From positions 30,300,402-30,364,401 of the forward strand of contig NC_088301.1 in NCBI RefSeq assembly GCF_032854445.1: DNA of 64,000 nt, read 5' to 3'. Source of the DNA: Liolophura sinensis. Lineage: Eukaryota > Mollusca > Polyplacophora > Chitonida > Chitonidae. Of this stretch, positions 1 through 9,800 are shown piece after piece. The translations under genes and the position numbers were made by a program. The notes under the pieces were generated by a model that searched no databases, had not been told where the DNA came from, and worked only from the letters and a program-made list of their open reading frames with translations. The number at the start of each line of letters is the position of its first letter. Position 1 is the first letter of the stretch.

Positions 1-905
1 TCCTACATTCTTGGGTTTTCTCCCTATCTGATGTCCTACATTCTTGGGTTTTCTGTATGTCTGATGACCTACAGTGTGGGTTTTCTCTCTGATGTCCTGC
101 AATCTTGGGCTTTCTCTCTGATTGATGTCTTGCGCACTTGGGTTTTCTTTGTCTGATGGCTTACACTGTTGGGTTTTCTCTCTACTCTCCTGCATTATTG
201 GGCTTTCTCTATGCCAGATGACCTACACTGTTGGCTCTTCTCTCTGTCTGATGTCCTATTCTCTTTGGGTTTTCTCTCTCTCTGATGTCCTACATTCTTG
301 TGTTTTCTCATTGTTTGATGTCCTACACACTTGGGTTTTCTCTCAGTCTGATGACCAGTATTCTTGGGTTTTCTCTCAGTCTGATGTCCTGCATTCTTGT
401 GTTTTCTCATTGTTTGATGTCCTGTATTTTTGGGTTTTCTCTCAGTCTGATGTCCTGTATTCTTGGGTTTTCTCTCAGTCTGATGTCCTGTATTCTTGGG
501 TTTTCTCTCTGTCTGATGTCTTGCATTCTTGTGTTTTCTCATTGTTTGATGTCCTGTATTTTTGGGTTTTCTCTCAGTCTGATGTCCTGTATTTTTGGGT
601 TTTCTCTCAGTCTGATGTCCTGTATTCTTGGGTTTTCTCTCAGTCTGATGTCCTGTATTCTTGGGTTTTCTCTCTCTGTGATACCATACACCTTTAGGTT
701 TTCTCTTTGTCTAATGTCCTGGATTCTTGGGTTTCTGTCTTGGGCCCACTGTATGTCTGATGATACACTTTTGGCTTTTTACTCTGTCTGATGTTCTGCA
801 CTTGTGGGGTCCTTCTCTGTCCAATATCCTCCATTCCTGGGTCTTCTGTCTGTTACATGTTCTACATTTTTGTGTCTTCTCTTTGCCTGATATCATGCAT
901 TCTTC
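1..905. repeat. 33-bp minisatellite (runs off the left edge)
   Basis: About 27 diverged units of roughly 33 bp, built around TCTGATGTCCTGTATTCTTG followed by GGTTTTCTCTCAG. Copies are most uniform at 350-680 and decay outward. The period is divisible by three and the unit lacks stops in several frames, so long open frames appear on both strands (for example 122-697 and 195-542). These are not judged to be genes. The array begins at or before base 1, so its full size is unknown. Confidence 0.95.
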
Positions 906-1620
906 AGGTTGTCTGATGTCTTTATTTCCTTTCTATCTGACATCAAAATGTGTAGTGAATCTTTGGCATTTGTTAATGCGAGACAACTTTTCCCTTGCGT
1001 TTATTTACTACGTGATGATGTGTACTTGTCTTGAAGCCATATGGTGTATAGTGAAGTTGATGCTATCAGGGAATTAGGTGTGAAGCTGTTATCTGATACC
1101 ACAGATTGCTCAGCTTTCCACCTGCCACTTTAATGGTTTCTGTCTAAATTTAACGGACAGCTTTACCCAGAGCTTCACTCTCCACACACTCTAGCCATCA
1201 TCTCTGCACTAAAAAAATCTTTTTTCAGGGGTACATGTTGTACAAAGTATTTTAAGGTTAAGAATCCTTTACATGTACATTTCAAGAACTAAACTGTTTG
1301 ACATTTAAACCCGATAATACCACCTTCTTTCTCGAGAATTACCCTTTTCTATCGTGTGTTCAGTCAGAGGACAATGCCTTGTTGATACAAACACATATAT
1401 ATTGCCTCCAAAAGCAGATTTCTATGGTTTTTTAAAGCTTGTATGTGAGTATAAGATGGGCTAATGTCAGTGTGTTATTTAGGCTGCATGTATAGCATGA
1501 GAGTAAGAATGAGGAATCCAACACAAAGATCTAAATTCAACATGCATTGAATATTGTATCCATTTTTGCATGTATGTATTTGTTCTGCAGAAGACGTACA
1601 CCAGTACAGTGAATGTAAAT
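906..1620. other. No gene recognised
   Basis: AT-rich unique-looking sequence between the 33-bp array and a SINE pair. No exon with conserved content, RNA gene or long open frame was seen. Confidence 0.5.
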
Positions 1621-1767
1621 GATTTATTTATTTATTTGATTAACGTTTTATGCTGTACTCAAGAATATTTCACTTATACAATGTCATATGACAGCATTAT
1701 GTTAGAAGGAAACCGGGCAGAGCCCAAGGGAAACCCACGGAGAGGGAGCCAGTATGAGCTGGACTTA
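1621..1767 (-). mobile_element. tRNA-derived SINE, - orientation, partial
   Basis: Starts with the complement of the (AAAT)n tail, then the complement of the 3' body (TACTCAAGAATATTTCACTT, GGAAACCGGGCAGAGCCC), and ends near the complement of the box B region. It has diverged from the full copies at 38215-38479 and 54679-54945. Only about 50 bp separate it from an oppositely oriented copy. Confidence 0.9.
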
Positions 1768-1817
1768 AGGATGTAAATGTGTATATACTGTACAATTATA
1801 TTCATTCCTGATACATA

Positions 1818-1982
1818 CAGCCAAGAGTCCGTATGTGGGAAGGTCTTTCAGCAACCTGCAGATGGTTGTGGGTTTCCCCCGGGCTCTGCCCAGTTTCCTC
1901 CCACCATAATGCTGGCCGCCGTCATATAAGTGAAATATTCTTGAGTATGGCGTAAAACACCAATCAAATAAATAAATAAATA
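1818..1982 (+). mobile_element. tRNA-derived SINE, + orientation, 5'-truncated
   Basis: Carries the family 3' body: GGAAGGTCTTTCAGCAACCT, the CCACCATAATGCTGGCCGCC block, AAGTGAAATATTCTTGAGTA, AAAACACCAATCAAATAAAT, and an AAAT tail. The tRNA-like head is missing. Confidence 0.92.
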
Positions 1983-2349
1983 TATTGTTCGCCTCACTAC
2001 AATTATGGGTTTATACTCGTACATGTATACCCAAATGTACTTACTTCAGAGATACCTGAATAAAAGGAATAAAGTCTATTCTAAATTCAACTGTATACAT
2101 TCATACAGGTTGACTGTATACAGTAGAAGAGAATATCTGTTGGGAGATTTATGGCTTCTTTTATATCTAACATACATAATTCATTAGTCACTATGTGGTG
2201 ACTGGAAGAATTTATAACCCTGTAAACCTGAAGTCCTTAGGGTTAACTGGCGAGTACACAGTTGGAAAACAATGTATGTGCCCTAATGTTACTTTAGATG
2301 ATCTGTACGGGCAAATTATTTATAGCTAGTGTAGAAATTGAAATCACTG

Positions 2350-2870
2350 AGGTCTCCAGTTATTAGTCAACTTGAATAGGACATTATGTGTAGCTGAGGT
2401 CTCCAGTTATTAGTCAACTTGAATAGGACATTATTATGTAGCTGAAGTCTCCAGTTATTAGTCAACTTGAATAGGACATTATTATGTAGCTGAAGTCTCC
2501 AGTTATTAGTCAACTTGAATAGGACATTATTATGTAGCTGAAGTCTCCAGTTATTAGTCAACTTGAATAGGACATTATTATGTAGCTGAAGTCTCCAGTT
2601 ATTAGTCAACTTGAATAGGACATTATGTGTAGCTGAGGTCTCCAGTTATTAGTCAACTTGAATAGGACATTATTATGTAGCTGAAGTCTCCAATTATTAG
2701 TCAACTTGAATAGGACATTATGTGTAGCTGATATCTCCAGTTATTAGTCAACTTGAATAGGACGTGATGTGTAGCTGACGTCTCCGGTTACTAGTCAACT
2801 TGAATAGGACATAATGTGTAGCTAAGGTCTCCAGTTATAAGTGAACTTGAATAGGACATACTGTGTAGCA
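2350..2870. repeat. 47-48-bp minisatellite
   Basis: About eleven units of CTGAAGTCTCCAGTTATTAG plus TCAACTTGAATAGGACATTA plus TTATGTAG. Some units carry TATGTGTAG instead, which makes them 47 bp. The right-hand units (after about 2690) are the most diverged. The open frame on the - strand at 2367-2609 comes from the repeat. Confidence 0.96.
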
Positions 2871-2995
2871 AAACAATATCCATTAATTCTGATAAACATG
2901 TAAGTATAAATATGTTTAAGAATCTTGTTAAAAATGGCAGTGTATAATGGATGTAGATCTGCCCAGTTTCTTCTCTGCGCAAGAAGAATGGGTGT

Positions 2996-3178
2996 TTGGT
3001 TGATTGGTGTTTTACGCTGTACCAAAGAGTATTTCACTTAATAAACGGCAGCCAGCATCATGGTGGGAGGAAACTCACAAGCATCTGTAGGTTGCTGACA
3101 GACCTTCCCACATATGGCTGGACAGGAAGCCAGTATGAGCTGAATTTGAACTCACAGGGACTGCATTGGTGAGAGACT
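2996..3178 (-). mobile_element. tRNA-derived SINE, - orientation
   Basis: Complement of the SINE body from the tail side (TTGATTGGTGTTTTACGCTG) through GGAAGCCAGTATGAGCTG and the box B complement to CATTGGTGAGAGAC. Diverged, so an old copy. Confidence 0.88.
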
Positions 3179-3703
3179 GTGGGTTATTGTGGGTTATTAT
3201 GAAGATATTCTCAAACATTTATTGGCTAGTACATGTACTGAATGGTTGACATACAACCGCAGTCAGAAATTATGCATCCGTTACAGGGTCACATGCAGGC
3301 AATTTTTTATGCCCATAATCGTGCCCAAATTGGAGCCAAAGGCCGAAACAACATTAAGATTAGAGGACTTAAACATTTGGAAAATGGTCCTATTCTGGTT
3401 AATTTGATGTTGATAATGTATGATTTAATATTATTTTTTTATACTCGTGCAATCAGTTTCCTTGTTTTCTGATTGCATACTTAGCCAAATATAGTTCCAC
3501 AATTTCTAAATTTTATCTCAAATTAGGAGACATACTGAAAGGAGCATCCAAATGTAAATATGATTGTTTGTGGCCTTGTATGAAATGTACAAAGACTTGG
3601 CAAGCATTGTAATAATTGAGAACTATCAGTAAAATATTCATAAGTGTGTAATATGAAATCCAGCTCAAAACAAAATAAATGAATAAAAGTGTTTTTCAAA
3701 CAG
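3179..3703. other. Unannotated stretch before the first recognised exon
   Basis: No conserved coding content. It is probably intronic to the gene whose exons begin at 3704, because that exon starts with a splice acceptor rather than a start codon. Confidence 0.4.
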
Positions 3704-3872
3704 TTAAAGACGAAGGAGGAGGGAGATTTCAGTCCGGATATGCTGAACAGTTGCCTGACGATACAGGCCATAGCAGCACGTGCTGAGGGATCCCCCATGG
3801 AGCACAGTGACAGCGGCCTGGGACGCTCCCCCCATGACTCCGTGCCCGGTACCTCCAGTGATATATACCCAG
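3704..3872 (+). CDS. Unidentified gene, exon A
   Basis: The acceptor follows TGTTTTTCAAACAG and the donor is CCCAG|GTGGGT. It reads 56 codons from LKTKEEGDFSPDML to TSSDIYP and leaves one base (phase 1). It contains the DSGLGRS motif and SPHDSVPG. A less likely acceptor is TTTCAG at 3727-3732. Confidence 0.75.
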
Positions 3873-6800
3873 GTGGGTGACACACTTTTGACATCTCCTC
3901 TGCACATTTGCTGACTACAGAAGCCGACGGTCTGTTGTTTAGAACAGCAGCACGACTGTCAAGTCTGATCAGGATTACTCTTTTTGAAGTCGTCCACTAC
4001 ATGTACCTACATGGCTCTCACTTCCTGCCCCAACAGATCAGCTTGTGTCATGAACTCTTTATCAGTTGGCTCACAGACTTAAATCTTGTTTTTGTTGGTT
4101 ATAGGACAAGGCCCTATTTGATAGTTATCAGGTGCACTTGTACTCAGCTACTTGTAGCAGGTTTCCTTCTTACATCAGTCTGACTGATATCATACAGATG
4201 ACGTATTCTTACATCGGTCTGACTGACATCATACAGATGACGTATTCTTACATCAGTCTGACTGACATCGTATGGATGAGGTATTCTGACATCAGTCTGA
4301 CTGACATCATACAGATGACGTATTCTTATATCAGTCTGACTGACATCGTATGGATGACATATTCTTACATCGGTCTGACTGACATCATACAGATGACGTA
4401 TTCTTACATCGGTCTGACTGACATCATACAGATGACGTATTCTTACATCAGTCTGACTGACATCATACAGATGACGTATTCTTACATCAGTCTGACTGAC
4501 ATCGTATGGATGAGGTATTCTGACATCAGTCTGACTGACATCATACAGATGACGTATTCTTATATCAGTCTGACTGACATCGTATGGATGAGGTATTCTT
4601 ACATCGGTCTGACTGATATCAAACAGATGACGTATTCTTATATCAGTCTGACTGACATCGTATGGATGACATATTCTTACATCGGTCTGACTGATATCAT
4701 ACGGATGACGTATTCTTACATCGGTCTGACTGACATCATACAGATGACGTATTCTTACATCGGTCTGACTGACATCATACAGATGACGTATTCTTACATC
4801 AGTCTGACTGACATCGTATGGATGAGGTATTCTTACATCAGTCTGACTGACATCATACGGATGACGTATTCTTACATCGGTCTGACTGACATCATACAGA
4901 TGACGTATTCTTACATCGGTCTGACTGACATCATACAGATGACGTATTCTTACATCAGTCTGACTGACATCATACAGATGACGTATTCTTACATCAGTCT
5001 GACTGACATCGTATGGATGACGTATTCTTACATCGGTCTGACTGACATCATACGGATGACGTATTCTTACATCAGTCTGACTGACATCGTATGGATGAGG
5101 TATTCTGACATCAGTCTGACTGATATCATACGGATGACGTATTCTTACATCAGTCTGACCGACATCATACGGATAAGGTATTCTTTCATCGGTCTGACTG
5201 ACATCATACAGATGACGTATTCTTACATCGGTCTGACTGACATCATACAGATGACGTATTCTTACATCAGTCTGACTGACATCGTATGGCTGAGGTATTC
5301 TTACATCAGTGTGACTGACATCATACGGATGACGTATTCTTACATCGGTCTGACTAACATCATACAGATGACGTATTCTTACATCAGTCTGACTGACATC
5401 ATACAGATGACGTATTCTTACATCAGTCTGACTGACATCATACAGATGACGTATTCTTACATCAGTCTGACTGACATCGTATGGATGAGGTATTCTTACA
5501 TCGGTCTGACTGACATCATACGGATGACGTATTCTTACATCAGTCTGACTGACATCGTATGGATGAGGTATTCTGACATCAGTCTGACTGATATCATACG
5601 GATGACGTATTCTTACATCAGTCTGACCGACATCATACGGATAAGGTATTCTTTCATCGGTCTGACTGACATCATACAGATGACGTATTCTTACATCAGT
5701 CTGACTGACATCGTATGGATGACGTATTCTGACATCAGTCTGACTGACATCATACAGATGACGTATTCTTACATCAGTCTGACTGATATCATACAGATGA
5801 CGTATTCTTACATCGGTCTGACTGATATCATACAGATGACGTATTCTTACATCAGTCTGACTGATATCATACAGATGACGTATTCTTACATCGGTCTGAC
5901 TGACATCGTATGGATGACGTATTCTTACATCGGTCTGACTGACATCATACAGATGACGTATTCTTACATCGGTCTGACTGATATCATACAGATGAGGTAT
6001 TCTTACATCAGTCTGACTGACATCGTATGGATGACGTATTCTTACATCAGTCTGACTGATATCATACAGATGACGTATTCTTACATCAGTCTGACTGATA
6101 TCATACAGATGACGTATTCTTACATCAGTCTGACTGATATCATACAGATGACGTATTCTTACATCGGTCTGACTGACATCGTATGGATGACATATTCTTA
6201 CATCGGTCTGACTGACATCATACAGATGACGTATTCTTACATCGGTCTGACTGATATCATACAGATGACGTATTCTTACATCAGTCTGACTGACATCGTA
6301 TGGATGACGTATTCTTACATCAGTCTGACCGACATCGTATGAATGACGTATTCTTACATCAGTCTGACTGACATCGTATTGATGAGGTATTCTGACATCG
6401 GTCTGACTGACATCGTATGGATGACGTATTCTTACATCGGTCTGACTGACATCGTATGGATGAGGTATTCTTACATCGGCCTGACCGGCATCATATGGAT
6501 GCGGTATTCTTACATCGGTCTGAGTGATAATGCCCTGTGCTTCACCTTAAAGTATGTGATAATGCCCTGTGCTTCACCTTAAAGTATGTGATAATGCCCT
6601 GTGCTTCACCTTAAATCAACTTTCAGAAGCACATAAAGGCCTTAAAATGATACTTTCTATTTCTACACTTAAGCTATTCTGGTAAGAAATTAATCAAACT
6701 TCACAAATAACTTTCAAGAGGCCGTTTAAGGTGTGTGAAATAATCAGGATCACCTGAAAAATGCTAAACCGTAAATGAAATACAGTACTACTTTGCTTTG

Positions 6801-9800
6801 TATGGTTGTTTTAGTTCAGCTGTGAAGAGTAATGTGAGCAAGTTAATGCTCTGATTGGTGGGTCCATGAGTCAAGGTGTGGGTGATTAGTACTGTTTGGA
6901 AATATAGAGGTCGGTCTGAAATGAAAGTAACATTCAAATTTGACGAGGCAGATTTGGTTATGTAGTTGAAAAATTGTAATTTGACAGATGTGAAGGTTGG
7001 ATGCTTAACGGCTTTTTAGTCAGTACCGGTAGATTTCCTACACCCAAGAAACTGTGCAGAGATCAGGAGATGATCCCCAGCTCAATGATAGTAATGATCC
7101 ATGACTTGGCTACATTATCTGGTAATAAAAATGTCAGGTGCAGTTGTATAATGAATGCCCTATTCTGCTCAGAGGAGACATCTTGTAATTAAGGCATCAC
7201 TGAAATATGGCCAAAGTCAACAACGATGAATGTTTTAGTGTTAATGTGACAGACATCTTTGGACAGTGACTAAATGCCAGTTATAAAAAGTCTAATCAAA
7301 TACACAGCTGACAAATCAAGTTGCCATTGGCTGTTCAGAAGGGCTGATGCATGACGACAATGCCAGTCATTACGGTGAACTGGGTTTAGAAACTTGAGCC
7401 AGGTACTGGTTGATGACAGATATACATTTAACAGTGGCATGACAGTTTTATATATAGACGTACCTGTCAACCCATCCGGCACCTGACATCTGCAGCAAGA
7501 TAAAGAACCAATAAATACATCTGACAAAAACGTTTTAGATCAGAAATGCAAACAGTTGACCAGGTTTTGTGTAAAATGGACTTACCCTAGAAATAAAAAC
7601 AAGGTCATTGTATTGCATACATACAATAACAGCATGCAGATACATGTATACACCCCAGGTAACAGCACACCTGAAGTGTTATGATTGCTCTCTCAGCATC
7701 AGAGTACCTGTACCTGTGCAAAAATGTGCGGGTTTAGGATTGTTATTTTTTTAAACAAAAGAAAGAAATCATTTACCCTAACTCCACAACTTTTTACATA
7801 TCAAAGAGCGAATTAGAGTTCAGTTTGTGCTCAGGCATCTTCCATTTGATTTTGATGACAAAAAAACTACATCTTGATTGCGTTGGCCAATTTCGGGGCT
7901 TCGCAAAAAGTATAATTTGTATCAGTCTACACAGAATAATGCCTTCAGAATATACTTATATAAACACCTTGCAAACATGTGAAAAGGTTAAGGAATCACA
8001 GTAATTGACTTAATACAAAACCATTTGATATATCAGTAGACATCGAAGGGTTCAGCAGGGAGTTTTCACGCCTTCCCCCCTATTCTTAACTTCTGTTGTG
8101 TAATGGGAACATTTGAGTTCTGTTTTTGTTTTTTTTAATCACAATCCAGGAAACAAATTTTATGTTTTACCATCTCACCCTGTGTCATATTACAGTAAAT
8201 TACCTAATATTTCACCCAGTAGGGGCATTTAGGCATATAAATGTCATAAAACTTTTGTTCGGGGAGTGCTATTTACATTTTCCAGTAGGATATCATCCTA
8301 CCTTCCAAACAAACCTCAAAACAACTCTCAGCAGCCTAGTCATGGGAAAAAATTTTGGTTATTTACCATATATTGTACTCGAACATTCACAGTCAATGTC
8401 TCTATCAGTATTTGCTTAGTGGTTAGTGTGCTAGCGTAATGTTCCAGGATCATTTCACTGATGCGGTTGCTGTGAGAGGGTCAGCCAACAACCTGTGGAT
8501 GGTCATGGGTTTCCTCCGGACTGTGTCGTGTTTCTTCCCCCCACAGCGCTGGTTGCTGTCGTATAAGTGAAACATTCTTGAGTACGTCGTAAAACACCAC
8601 TGAAATAAGTCTACCTGTATTTATGTGTAACATATCTGTTTGTCATGAACAGGTGTGAATTTCTCCAGTACTCATTCAAGTCGTAGCGGGACAGCGACTG
8701 GTGGCTCCACCAACATCAGCAATCACCAGTCCCCTGTCAGCATGCGTGGAAGTCCCATGAACACCGGTACAACACTTAGCGTCGTTGACGAGGCTAATGA
8801 GAGGTCAGCTAAATATCTTACGCTATTCCAAAAAAATTCGGAGTAGACCAGTTGTGATTATGTCTCTCGGAACTATGACTGTGTACTGGTAATTATTGTG
8901 AGTGAATATTAAGGAAGGAAGTATTCTTGTTCACAATGTGTTGTCAAAAGCATGAAATGACACAATATTGTTCAGCGGCTATACAGGAATCTAGTTGGGA
9001 CACATTTGTAAATTTTCATTTTCTACACATTTAACTTTTACATCATTTGCTTTATCAGATGTTTCAGTGCTATTGGCAAACTGTTAATCTAATTAAAAAC
9101 ATTGAATATTGCTCATTTATGTAGAATATTTCCTCCTTTTTTGAGTACTATACTTCCATGCATATAGTTTCTATTAACTTATATACTGGATGGTTAGTGG
9201 GTTTCCTCCGAGCTCTGATCAAGTTTCTCTCACAATAATACTGGCCCCAAATAAATAAGTGAATTAACCTTAAATCTGGTGTAAAACACGAATGAAATAA
9301 ATAAATCCAATCAAATAAATCCAATCAAATTGTAAAATCTGCTAAGATATAAATCGTCACACACGTACTACATTTGGTGACAATCAACTGGCAAGGGAAC
9401 TTGAATAGTTTCCTAATGACTTGTTCTTTGGTTTGCAGTTGTCAGTATAATGTACATTTTTTCATCTATCTACTATAGTTGTTATCTTAACTGGCAGTTG
9501 CCAAAATGGTCAATTAATTACTTTTTATTCTAATTCAGACTATGGGAATATTATGAATGTTATTAATGTCTGTTAACATAATTTCATTTCATTTTGCACT
9601 GATGATTTTTTTCAGTGGGTTCTCGCCAAACCCTCCTCAAATGTTGACTCCAGGTCGACGCCCAATGCCGAATTCCTTCTATAACAGACTTGGTCATTAT
9701 AACAATGCCAACAACCAGTTGCCTCCCCCTCCTCCGTACAATTACCACCAGGGGACAGCTCCACAGCTCTATTATTCTCAGCAGGGAAATACACAAGGTA

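Noticed and set aside
122-791. Overlapping open frames of 115-191 codons on both strands
   Set aside because: Produced by the 33-bp tandem repeat: several frames are open at once, as expected for a stop-free unit.
3727-3733. Alternative acceptor TTTCAG for exon A
   Set aside because: It follows a purine-rich GGAGGAGGGAGA stretch with no pyrimidine tract. The acceptor ending at 3703 has TGTTTTTC before it.
4132-6342. 736-codon open frame
   Set aside because: It is a 39-bp (13-codon) minisatellite inside an intron. Openness follows from the period, and variants are neutral-looking substitutions rather than a codon-conserving pattern.
2350-6520. CRISPR-like arrays
   Set aside because: Units are contiguous with no unique spacers, and the window has spliced animal genes. 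These are minisatellites.
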